Positions 1-7,733 of a DNA stretch of 64,000 bases are shown in pieces. Position 1 is the stretch's first letter; each line of letters opens with the position of its first letter. The notes under the pieces are model-generated. The model was not told the DNA's origin and made no database searches. It saw only the letters and a list, made by a program, of their open reading frames with translations. Made by a program: the position numbers and the translations under genes. Source of the stretch: Flavobacteriaceae bacterium (GTDB lineage: Bacteria > Bacteroidota > Bacteroidia > Flavobacteriales > Flavobacteriaceae). The stretch is taken from positions 1-64,000 of the forward strand of contig JABSPM010000060.1 in assembly GCA_013215095.1 (NCBI GenBank), given 5' to 3'.

Positions 1-849
1 GAACTGCATAGGTACTTTAAGTAAACCGTTGAAAATTAACCCTATACGCATTTCTTTAATGGATTTTCCAGAGAGGTAACGTTGCACCTGACTTTGGTCT
101 GTGCCAAAATAGGAGAGCGCTAGGAAGCTTCCACCAATAATTCCACTCCAAAAGGTAAAACGGTTTTCGAGTTTAAAACTAAAATCTAAAACATTCATCT
201 TACCACTCGCCCCTGCAATATCCAAAGCTTTTTGGAAAGTAATACCATCAGGTAAATAGCTGATAATTAGAAAGAATGTAATAAACATTCCTGTAAATAT
301 TACTGCCATTTGATGTTTTTGAGTTACACTAACGGCTTTGGTTCCTCCAGATACGGTATAAATGATCACAAGAATTCCTATGACAATATTTAATAATGTT
401 AAATCCCAACCTAAAACAGCAGATAGAATTATTGCTGGTGCAAAAATAGTAATTCCGGCTGCTAGTCCTCTTTGAATTAAGAATAAGCTAGCGGTTAATG
501 TTCTTGTTTTTAGGTCAAATCTATCTTCTAGAAATTCGTAAGCTGTAAATACTTTTAAGCGGTGGTATAACGGAATAAAGACCATACAGATAATAACCAT
601 TGCAATTGGTACACCAAAATAAAATTGGACAAACCCCATACCACTATGAAAAGCCTGTCCTGGTGTTGATAAAAAGGTAATTGCGCTTGCTTGTGTTGCC
701 ATTACAGAAAGTCCGATAGTCCACCATTTGGTCTCGTTACCGCCTTTAATATAATCTTGTACATTTTTACTGCCTCTGGTTTGCCAAGTGCCATAGAGTA
801 CAATGGTAAGTAGTGTGATTGTTAATACAATCCAATCTAAATTTTGCAT
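1..849 (-). CDS. sodium:solute symporter (SSS/SLC5 family), 3' part missing
   Basis: The first 283 codons of a multi-pass Na+-coupled transporter are visible; the rest lies beyond the left edge. The start ATG is at 847-849. The protein opens with a hydrophobic segment (DWIVLTITLLTIVLYGTW) and carries family-typical stretches: GLSVMATQASAITFLSTPG early on, IYTVSGGTKAVSVTQKHQ after several membrane segments, and a later GTDQSQVQRYLSGKS loop. SSS proteins import sugars, amino acids, sialic acid or vitamins using the sodium gradient; the substrate cannot be read from the sequence. It follows the secreted PIG-L deacetylase on the same strand, with a broken small reading frame between them, so a joint role in uptake of a deacetylated sugar compound is an inference only. 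Confidence 0.9.
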   Translation of the reverse strand, partial: MQNLDWIVLTITLLTIVLYGTWQTRGSKNVQDYIKGGNETKWWTIGLSVMATQASAITFLSTPGQAFHSGMGFVQFYFGVPIAMVIICMVFIPLYHRLKVFTAYEFLEDRFDLKTRTLTASLFLIQRGLAAGITIFAPAIILSAVLGWDLTLLNIVIGILVIIYTVSGGTKAVSVTQKHQMAVIFTGMFITFFLIISYLPDGITFQKALDIAGASGKMNVLDFSFKLENRFTFWSGIIGGSFLALSYFGTDQSQVQRYLSGKSIKEMRIGLIFNGLLKVPMQF

Positions 850-852
850 AGT

Positions 853-963
853 TTAAGCAAAAAAATTAGTAAAAAAATAAAACAGTATTATGTAAATTGC
901 ATTAGCAATAAGTACGAGTGTGTAATAGGGACTCCATTTATATTTTGGTTGTTAATTTTGCAT
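853..963 (-). pseudogene. small one-helix membrane ORF, interrupted by an in-frame stop
   Basis: Between the PIG-L gene and the symporter lies a frame of 37 codons that starts ATG CAA AAT, meets a TAA at codon 4 (952-954), and then stays open to a stop at 853-855, three bases before the symporter ATG. The downstream part reads QPKYKWSPYYTLVLIANA followed by a hydrophobic helix and an aromatic tail, which looks like a real short membrane protein and not chance. Either the little gene is broken by a point mutation, or it starts at a non-standard codon after the TAA. No family is recognised. Confidence 0.4.
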
Positions 964-964
964 G

Positions 965-3484
965 TTAATGGGGTGTTTTTTTATTGATTATAGTATCTTT
1001 TTTGCCCATAGAGAGCATGTTGGCAAAGAGTCTATACGCTCCAGAAACACCAGCAGGAAATTCTCTAAAAAAACTGAGCCCTGTATAGATATAGTGTCCT
1101 TTTCCGTATTTGGCGACTAGTAGGCTTCCTTTTTTTGCCTTTTCGCCTTTGTCACTAAACGCTAGCAATGGCGTAAATTCTTTGCCCCATTTATCGGGAA
1201 AGTATAAGCCGCGTTCTTGTGTCCATCCTTCAAAATCTTTATTGGTAATCTTATTGGGGTAATTTAACAGCTCATGACTTGGTTCTAATATGCGTACTTT
1301 AGCATTTTCGTCAGTGACTCTATCTTTTGACAAACGCAGCTCGTAGGGTGCAAGCGTAGTAGTTTTTAAGCCCTTGTTCTTATTGTATTGCACAATCATA
1401 TTTCCTCCATTAGCTACAAAATCAAAGAGATATTTTTGTTTAAACTTTAAATCTTCTATAATGTTATAGGCTCTGATGCCAAGTACAACAGCATCAAAAC
1501 CAGCTAAAGTTTCTTCCGAAATGTTTTCTGGTAAAATCGTAGTGATATGGTAACCAATGTTTTCTAGGCTTTGCGCTACGGTGTCTCCTGCACCTTCAAT
1601 GTATGCAATGTTTTTACCGCGTTTTTTGATGTCTAAACGTACCACTTTGCTTGTGCTGTGTAATAAAACAGTTTGAAACGGAATATGCGCATAATTGATA
1701 TCTACCAGCTCTTTAGAGTAGGTTTTTCCGTGGACTAGAATCATAGGTTTAAGATAACCTTCACTTTGATTTTCTGGTGGGATTATAGTGAATATCAATT
1801 TTTTTTCATCACCTTTATTGGTAATCTCTACCTTTTGTTTTTCAGGGTAAATGCGCCAGCCCTTAGGATGCTCCATAGATACAAAACCAGATATAGCCGA
1901 ACCACTTGCCTTAATGGTAACTTCGATATCTTTGGGTTGACCATCTTCAAAAATATAAACCTTATTACTCATGCTTACCGAAACCTCTGGTATAATTTCA
2001 AAAGGTTTATACATTTCGCCTTTGTCTGGTTCCGAATAACGATACACAGCATGTTTTGAAATTGTAATTGGTGTGCCATTAATGATTAGGTCAAAATCGA
2101 CCTGAACAGGTCTTGGCGTTTCTGGTTGACCTATCCAATCCATATGTTCAACTTTATACATGCCCAAAGTTCCTTTTTTTGATAGCCAATAGGGTGTAGA
2201 ATAATCTATATTTTTTAGTGTAATCTGTTCTGAAAAGCTTTGTTTTTGGTTAAACGGAAGAACTAAGGTCTTGTCAAAAGTCATTCCATCAATTTGAGAT
2301 GTAATGGATGTTAATGTAATAGCTGCATTGCTCCGGTTTAAGGCTTCTATATGTAGTTTGATTTTAGTGTTTGGCGTTGCGGTTGGATTAGGTGTTGTAG
2401 CCTCTAGGTAAAGGCCTGCGCAGGCTTCAATGATTTTTAAAATTTGAGTTTTCTTAATGTTCTTCCAGTGTTTGTTTTCAAGATTCTCAATATGCTTGTA
2501 TGCAGCAATAAGCTGTGGTAAATGTATTGAGGGGTCTTTGAAATTAAAATTGTTCTCAACCTCTTTTAGAATAGTGGCAATACTATTTCCGCCTTTGAGA
2601 CGATTCCAAGTGGTGTCAATACCATCAAAAATATCATTGTTTTTTGGAGGGTCGCCTTTTAAGAATTCGACATATTCTTTCTGCGTACCTCTAGTTGTTA
2701 ATCTTCCAAAACCTTGGCATAAGTGCTGACTGCTTGCTATTGCTGCCAATTCGTTATTAGACAGTCCTTTTTGAGGGTAATACACACCAACATCAAAGTG
2801 AAGCATATTACTTTTATCGGCTTTTTTAAATTTTTTTTGGCTTCCATAAAACCACCAAGACGTATTAAAAAAGATACGTTTTGGCTGCCAAATTTCAGTA
2901 CTGTTTAATTGATAACTATAACTGTTTGGGTCATTAGATTTTTCAAATGCTTCTAGACTCAACATCGCTGAACTGGTATGATGACCATGGGTACGACCTG
3001 GAGTCCTATGGTCAAAACGGTTGATAATGACATCGGGTTTAAAGTTTCTTATGGTCCAAACGACATCAGCAAGTACGCTATCCTTATCCCAGATATTATG
3101 GGTTTCGTCTGGATGTTTAGAATACCCAAAATCCTTGGCTCTTGAGAAAAATTGCTCCCCACCATCTACGCGTCTTGCTGCCAATAATTCTTGCGTACGT
3201 ATGACGCCAAGAAGAGCACTAATTTCTGGTCCAATAAGATTTTGTCCGCCGCTACCACGTGTTAACGATAGATATGCTGTGCGTGCTTTGATATGATTAG
3301 ACATGTAGGCAATAAGTCTTGTGTTTTCATCGTCTGGATGTGCCGCAACATATAAAACAGAGCCCAAAAAGTTGAGTTTTTGAACCGCTTCATAGATTTG
3401 AGAACTGGTCCACTTTTGGGGTGGTTGTGCCAAGAGGCAACTTGTAACCATTAGGCTAAATAATAAGATGAGTACTTGTTTCAT
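965..3484 (-). CDS. secreted PIG-L/LmbE-family deacetylase with C-terminal amidotransferase-like domain
   Basis: An 839-residue exported protein. Residues 1-20 form a signal peptide; a Cys at 16 makes lipidation possible but not certain. The PIG-L zinc motif AHPDDE is at about 48-53, and the second metal-binding stretch, RTHGHHTSS, follows near residue 165. These enzymes remove acetyl groups from N-acetylglucosamine-type sugars using zinc. After a long beta-rich middle, a Rossmann/GATase-like domain is seen around residues 630-760 (GAGDTVAQSLENIGYHI, VVLGIRAYNI, NGGNMIVQYN). This long two-domain layout is common in Bacteroidota and is distinct from the short cytosolic BshB1 encoded elsewhere in the window. 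It sits upstream of a sodium symporter. The substrate is unknown; the deacetylase assignment rests on the motif. Confidence 0.88.
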   Translation of the reverse strand: MKQVLILLFSLMVTSCLLAQPPQKWTSSQIYEAVQKLNFLGSVLYVAAHPDDENTRLIAYMSNHIKARTAYLSLTRGSGGQNLIGPEISALLGVIRTQELLAARRVDGGEQFFSRAKDFGYSKHPDETHNIWDKDSVLADVVWTIRNFKPDVIINRFDHRTPGRTHGHHTSSAMLSLEAFEKSNDPNSYSYQLNSTEIWQPKRIFFNTSWWFYGSQKKFKKADKSNMLHFDVGVYYPQKGLSNNELAAIASSQHLCQGFGRLTTRGTQKEYVEFLKGDPPKNNDIFDGIDTTWNRLKGGNSIATILKEVENNFNFKDPSIHLPQLIAAYKHIENLENKHWKNIKKTQILKIIEACAGLYLEATTPNPTATPNTKIKLHIEALNRSNAAITLTSITSQIDGMTFDKTLVLPFNQKQSFSEQITLKNIDYSTPYWLSKKGTLGMYKVEHMDWIGQPETPRPVQVDFDLIINGTPITISKHAVYRYSEPDKGEMYKPFEIIPEVSVSMSNKVYIFEDGQPKDIEVTIKASGSAISGFVSMEHPKGWRIYPEKQKVEITNKGDEKKLIFTIIPPENQSEGYLKPMILVHGKTYSKELVDINYAHIPFQTVLLHSTSKVVRLDIKKRGKNIAYIEGAGDTVAQSLENIGYHITTILPENISEETLAGFDAVVLGIRAYNIIEDLKFKQKYLFDFVANGGNMIVQYNKNKGLKTTTLAPYELRLSKDRVTDENAKVRILEPSHELLNYPNKITNKDFEGWTQERGLYFPDKWGKEFTPLLAFSDKGEKAKKGSLLVAKYGKGHYIYTGLSFFREFPAGVSGAYRLFANMLSMGKKDTIINKKTPH

Positions 3485-3563
3485 TATATAAAATTAGTTC
3501 GTTTACCAAATATAAAATAAAACAATGAAAGCACTGGCTTTATAACAGTTTTAACTTCTCCGT

Positions 3564-4106
3564 TTATTTGTCAAAAGCATTTTTTTCTATTAAAGACACC
3601 GCTTTTTGTAAGATTAAATTATTGGGGTATGTAATGAGCTCACCATCAGTTTTTCTCAAATGAATTTGAAACGAACGAATATCTTCAATCACAGCAATGA
3701 TTTCATAATCCTTATCATGAATATGAATCTTATCTCCAATTTTATAAGGGAATGAAAAGAACATTACAATTCCTGAAGTAACATTACTGAGAATTGACCA
3801 ATTGGCAAATAATGTAATTCCTAAAACCGCAAATACAGAAGAAAACAAGACGACGAGGTCATTCACTTCTACACCGAGCACAAAGGCTTCAATAAGTAAG
3901 GCAATAATTAAGAACGTAACTGTTACATAACGTCCAATAAGCTTAATGCGCCCTTTGTTCTTGCGCTTAGAATTACCAAGACGTCTTACCAATAGGCGTG
4001 CTATAAGTTGAAGTACAAATAAGACTCCAAAAACAAAGATTGAATGGAGTATTTCAGATTGATATTTAATGATAAAATTTTCGATTACTAAGCGTTTGTC
4101 TAGCAA
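3564..4106 (-). CDS. small mechanosensitive channel, MscS family
   Basis: A 180-residue inner-membrane protein with three predicted membrane segments (about 17-38, 60-82 and 84-105) followed by the MscS pore-lining/beta-domain signature (LFANWSILSNVTSGIVMFFSFPYKIGDKI). MscS channels open under membrane tension to release solutes on osmotic downshock. It is shorter than E. coli MscS and lacks most of the C-terminal cage domain, as is usual for this small subgroup. No ATG is available in frame: the only ordinary start is a TTG at 4104-4106, thirteen bases after the maf stop, so the exact start is uncertain. It ends the UbiA-Maf-MscS gene string. Confidence 0.85.
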   Translation of the reverse strand: MLDKRLVIENFIIKYQSEILHSIFVFGVLFVLQLIARLLVRRLGNSKRKNKGRIKLIGRYVTVTFLIIALLIEAFVLGVEVNDLVVLFSSVFAVLGITLFANWSILSNVTSGIVMFFSFPYKIGDKIHIHDKDYEIIAVIEDIRSFQIHLRKTDGELITYPNNLILQKAVSLIEKNAFDK

Positions 4107-4119
4107 ATATATAAAGAAG

Positions 4120-4710
4120 CTACTTAGAAATAAAACCTTCTAAAGATTTATATAACAATTGTACGGGTAAGCCCATAACATTATAATAACAACCTTCAAT
4201 TTTGCTTACGCCAACTTGCCCAATCCATTCTTGAATACCATAGGCGCCAGCTTTATCCATAGGTTTGTAGTTCCTAATGTAATACCAAATTTCTTCGTCC
4301 GATAAGACTCTAAAGGTTACTTTGGTTGTGTCATGAACTGTAAGCTGTGCATCTATGGTTTTAAGACAAACCGAAGTAATAACCTCATGCGTCTTTCCAC
4401 TCATAGCATTAAGCATATGATAAGCATCTTGTTCACTCTTAGGCTTGCCAAGTGCCTTGTTCTCATGCCAAACAATGGTGTCACTTGTAATGAGAATATC
4501 TTGGGGTTTTAACTCCTGTTCAAAAACTAAGGACTTGAGTTGCGCCAAATAATCACTGATTTCGAAATGCCTTAAACGATTGGGGTATTCTTCTTTTATT
4601 GGTTTTGGTCGAATCTCAAAATCTAATCCTAGAGCTTTAAAAAAGGCTTGTCTTCTTGGAGAACTCGATGCTAATATGAGCTTATGGTTTTGGAGTTTGT
4701 CGTTGAGCAT
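4120..4710 (-). CDS. maf: Maf-family nucleotide pyrophosphatase
   Basis: A 196-residue protein with the N-terminal Maf signature LASSSPRRQAFFKALG (residues 13-28) and the later SDTIVWHENKALGKP and DKAGAYGIQEW motifs around the active site. Maf enzymes hydrolyse non-canonical nucleoside triphosphates (dTTP/UTP and modified forms) to monophosphates, acting as housecleaning enzymes, and some inhibit septation. Length and motifs match the family throughout. Its ATG overlaps the stop of the UbiA gene (TAATG at 4708-4712), which implies translational coupling. Confidence 0.93.
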   Translation of the reverse strand: MLNDKLQNHKLILASSSPRRQAFFKALGLDFEIRPKPIKEEYPNRLRHFEISDYLAQLKSLVFEQELKPQDILITSDTIVWHENKALGKPKSEQDAYHMLNAMSGKTHEVITSVCLKTIDAQLTVHDTTKVTFRVLSDEEIWYYIRNYKPMDKAGAYGIQEWIGQVGVSKIEGCYYNVMGLPVQLLYKSLEGFISK

Positions 4711-5624
4711 TATTTCAGAATAAAAGGATACAATAATAAGGATAATACTCCAAAAAATAGGATTAATTTAAGGATGTTTGATAAATGGGCTAGTTCCTTT
4801 TTAGTCGTTGCAGAAAACAAGTTTATTGTTACATAGAGTAGAGGTGCAATAATACATGCCAAAAAATAAATGATAGCAATCTGCTGTTTGTATAAATAGG
4901 TAACCACATAGTAAGTCACTGCAAACAGAGGTATAAGGGAGATTACAAATACAGTTTTGATAGCGCGTTCTCTTCCAATTATAATTGGTAGGGTTTTCAT
5001 GTCTTGATTATAATCACCATCTATATCTTCAATGTCTTTAATTAGTTCTCTGACGAGATTAATCATGAAAGCAAAAACTGCATAATCCCATAGAATTTTA
5101 AAGAACATAATTTGTGTTGGTTGGTTACTATCTGTAATTGCCGGTAGCAACTCAAAAAGACCTATAATTAATATACTTAGACCAACCAAAGCAGAAATAA
5201 CAATGTTTCCTATTAAAAAAGTACGTTTAAGGTAATTGGCATAAACATAAAGTAAGCCAGAAACAAGAATAAAAATACTAGCAAAACCACTTTTGTTGAC
5301 CAGATTAGAAACATAAAATCCAAGACCAACACCAGTTATAGATAATGCAATAAACCAATTAAAAGCAGCTTGTTCTGAGATATATTTGGTAACGATAAGT
5401 TTTTCAGGTTTGTTTATTATATCTGTGTCAATATCATAGATGTCATTAATAATATTTCCTGCGGCTGCAATACATACCGTTGCCGCTATCAATAAAAAAA
5501 AACCAAAACTATTAAGTGTTATCGCAACATTAAAGGCATCAAACAAAGCGTATTTAATGAGGACTTGTGCTAAGATAATGAGTGTTAAATTTTTCCAGCG
5601 AATTAAGTTTAGAAAATGTAACAT
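4710..5624 (-). CDS. UbiA-family prenyltransferase (geranylgeranylglycerol-phosphate geranylgeranyltransferase-like)
   Basis: A 304-residue integral membrane protein with about eight or nine hydrophobic segments. The two Asp-rich prenyl-diphosphate/Mg2+ motifs of the UbiA superfamily are present: NDIYDIDTDIINKPEK at 60-75 and DIEDIDGDYNQDMKTLP around 195-211. Proteins of this subgroup in Bacteroidota are commonly annotated as geranylgeranylglycerol-phosphate geranylgeranyltransferase, an archaeal-type ether-lipid step, but the polar acceptor has to be inferred; quinone or other prenylation cannot be excluded. It is the first gene of a tight UbiA-Maf-MscS string. Confidence 0.85.
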   Translation of the reverse strand: MLHFLNLIRWKNLTLIILAQVLIKYALFDAFNVAITLNSFGFFLLIAATVCIAAAGNIINDIYDIDTDIINKPEKLIVTKYISEQAAFNWFIALSITGVGLGFYVSNLVNKSGFASIFILVSGLLYVYANYLKRTFLIGNIVISALVGLSILIIGLFELLPAITDSNQPTQIMFFKILWDYAVFAFMINLVRELIKDIEDIDGDYNQDMKTLPIIIGRERAIKTVFVISLIPLFAVTYYVVTYLYKQQIAIIYFLACIIAPLLYVTINLFSATTKKELAHLSNILKLILFFGVLSLLLYPFILK

Positions 5625-5873
5625 AATATTATTATAAGGTAAAAGTTATGAATTTATAGTATTAGGGTAATTATTGCAAAAGCAATATTAAATGGCAAAT
5701 ATAAAGCACAATAATACGATTTTTTACATTTTTTGTCTTTACTAAGAGTATCTGTTTTTTTTAATACTGTTTTTTGCAAATACCTTTCGCAAAGCTTGAT
5801 AAAAACACCTGATATAGCTCTAAATCCAATAGCATTGAATTTTGGGAGGATTTAGGTATCTCTTGTCTTAGAA

Positions 5874-6401
5874 TTAATCGTATTTCGCACTAAAATTTTG
5901 CATCCAATTTCCTTGTACTTTTAGTGTTTGTTCAATGACATCTCTAACAGCTCCGTTTCCTCCATTTTTATGGGATATATATTTAGAAATCGCTTTGATT
6001 TCTGGTACTGCATCCTGTGGGCAAGCAGGAAGTCCAACCTGTTGCATAACATTATAATCTGGGATATCGTCACCCATGTAAAGTGCGTGTTCAGGGTTAA
6101 TGGAGTGCTGTTTCAAAAAGGTATTTAAACACTGGATTTTGTCTTTAACGCCTAGATGAATCTCTTTGATGCCAAGACCTTCCAGTCTTAGACGAACACC
6201 GTCATTACTGCCTCCAGAGATGATACAAATGGTGTACCCTTTATCTATAGCAGTTTTTAAGGCATAACCATCTTTAATATTCATGTTTCGCAGCAGTTCT
6301 CCAGAGGTGGTAACTAATACTGTACCATCCGTGAGTACGCCATCAATATCTAAAATAAATGTTGTAATATCGTTAAGTATTTCTTTATAATGCTTTCCCA
6401 T
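5874..6401 (-). CDS. HAD phosphatase of the KdsC type (3-deoxy-D-manno-octulosonate 8-phosphate phosphatase-like)
   Basis: A 175-residue C0-type HAD hydrolase without a cap domain, matching KdsC in length. The nucleophile motif FILDIDGVLTDG holds Asp18 and Asp20; IISGGSN supplies the motif II Ser; the MGDDIPDYNVM stretch near residue 110 supplies the Mg2+-binding acids. KdsC removes phosphate from KDO-8-phosphate to make KDO for lipopolysaccharide. No kdsA, kdsB or kdsD is nearby, so a related sugar phosphate is possible. It starts three bases after the stop of the DUF2520 gene, indicating one transcript. Confidence 0.87.
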   Translation of the reverse strand: MGKHYKEILNDITTFILDIDGVLTDGTVLVTTSGELLRNMNIKDGYALKTAIDKGYTICIISGGSNDGVRLRLEGLGIKEIHLGVKDKIQCLNTFLKQHSINPEHALYMGDDIPDYNVMQQVGLPACPQDAVPEIKAISKYISHKNGGNGAVRDVIEQTLKVQGNWMQNFSAKYD

Positions 6402-6404
6402 TCT

Positions 6405-7190
6405 TTATTGCTTTTTTGGTGTTCTCGGCGGAATACCATGTGTCATTTTTATAGATTTTGTAATAAGGTCATAAATATCGGTTTGAATACCTTTTTTTAG
6501 TATTTTATGATGTCTCTTTAAGGTTTTTCTATCGTTACGTTTTGCGGGGCCAGTCTGTGCCATATATGGCGATATTTTTTGGATTTTTTTAGCAGTCTCC
6601 AGTATTAAAGGTTTTAAAATATCAAACTCTACACTTTGATATTCTGTAATTTCATGCCCAATGCGATACAATTGATTGGTGAAGTTATTTACAAAAACAG
6701 CGGCCAAATGGAGTGCAGCACGTTGTTCACTGTTCACTTTATAGCAAGTGCTCCCTAAGGAAGACGCTAAGGTGCTTAATAGTTCTATGTGTTGCTTATT
6801 TAAGGCTTCAATACAAATGGGTACATTGGCAAAATCTAATTCAGCTTCTTTTGTAATGCTCTGAAGAGGATAAAATACACCACGCATATTTTTATTGCTG
6901 AGTTCATTTACAGCCACGGCGCCACATGTATGTACAAAAAGTTTGTTCTCTAATGGAAATTCTTTAGAAAAATGTATAATCTTATCATCACTAATGGCAG
7001 CGATATAAATATCGGCATTTGGATTAATTTCATTTAAGTTGTCTGTAATATCAACTTCATTTTTAAACTCTTGAAGTTTAGATAAACTCCTATTATACCA
7101 TTGCAATATTTCTACTTGCCCTGCAACTTTAAATTTTTTGTAGAAATGCGTGCCTACATTGCCTGCGCCTAATAATACTATCGAAATCAT
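6405..7190 (-). CDS. DUF2520 Rossmann-fold oxidoreductase-like protein
   Basis: A 261-residue cytosolic protein. The N-terminus is a Rossmann nucleotide-binding fold (VLLGAGNVGTHFYKKF, GxGxxG at residues 8-13), as in F420-dependent NADP reductase and ProC-like proteins. The C-terminal half (about 125-250) is the helical DUF2520 domain with the typical AALHLAAVFVNNFTNQLY stretch. A dehydrogenase activity is likely from the fold, but no substrate is known for the family. It leads the DUF2520-KdsC-like pair, and the globin promoter lies on the opposite strand just upstream. Confidence 0.85.
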   Translation of the reverse strand: MISIVLLGAGNVGTHFYKKFKVAGQVEILQWYNRSLSKLQEFKNEVDITDNLNEINPNADIYIAAISDDKIIHFSKEFPLENKLFVHTCGAVAVNELSNKNMRGVFYPLQSITKEAELDFANVPICIEALNKQHIELLSTLASSLGSTCYKVNSEQRAALHLAAVFVNNFTNQLYRIGHEITEYQSVEFDILKPLILETAKKIQKISPYMAQTGPAKRNDRKTLKRHHKILKKGIQTDIYDLITKSIKMTHGIPPRTPKKQ

Positions 7191-7238
7191 AAACGCTAAA
7201 ATAGGTAAGTATTCTATGAATTAAAAGTCTATTGCATT

Positions 7239-7246
7239 ATCTTTGT
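7239..7246 (+). promoter_or_regulatory. Bacteroidota -7 box of the globin gene
   Basis: TATCTTTG fits the TAnnTTTG -7 element. It ends only five bases before the globin ATG, so the predicted transcript would have almost no leader. No good TTTG -33 element is seen at the usual distance. Confidence 0.45.
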
Positions 7247-7251
7247 AAACA

Positions 7252-7638
7252 ATGAATAAAAAAGATATTACCACCAAAGATGATGTGTTTTTGTTAGTCT
7301 CATCTTTTTATAAAAAAGTAAGAATAGACAAAGAATTAGGAGCGTTTTTTGAAACGGTTGAAGACTGGGATGAGCATATAGAGAAACTTACGACGTTTTG
7401 GCAAAGCAATTTGTTTTTAAAGACGCGTTATTATGGCAATCCTATTGAAGCACATATTCGTGCAGATAATAGTAATGATAATGCGATTTCTGAATATCAT
7501 TTTGGACTATGGCTTAATTTGTGGATGGCTACTATAGATAGCTTATTTGCAGGTCAAATAGCTCAAAATGCAAAACATCGCGCTAGAAAGATGTCTACTT
7601 TTTTAAATATTAACATTTTTAAGGCTAGGAATATTTAG
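7252..7638 (+). CDS. group III truncated haemoglobin
   Basis: A 128-residue 2-over-2 globin. Tyr20 (SSFYKKV) fits the B10 position and His83 in EYHFGLWL fits the proximal haem ligand (F8); the W-rich FWQSNLF and LWLNLWMATID helices are typical of group III. These small globins bind O2 or NO and are thought to serve in nitrosative or redox protection, although group III roles are not well settled. It stands alone and is transcribed toward the CcsBA haem-handling gene 95 bases downstream, which has its own promoter. Confidence 0.92.
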   Translation: MNKKDITTKDDVFLLVSSFYKKVRIDKELGAFFETVEDWDEHIEKLTTFWQSNLFLKTRYYGNPIEAHIRADNSNDNAISEYHFGLWLNLWMATIDSLFAGQIAQNAKHRARKMSTFLNINIFKARNI

Positions 7639-7696
7639 TTGATAATCGGGCTTGTTAAATCCGATATAATTACGTTTAACATCAGACAAAAATAGT

Positions 7697-7704
7697 TACA
7701 TTTG
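7697..7704 (+). promoter_or_regulatory. promoter -7 box of ccsBA
   Basis: TACATTTG matches TAnnTTTG, with a weak TTTA at 7675-7678 in the -33 position (18-base spacer). The predicted start of transcription is about 25 bases before the ccsBA ATG at 7734. Confidence 0.5.
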
Positions 7705-7733
7705 CAGATGCTAAAAATACCCAATAATATAAA

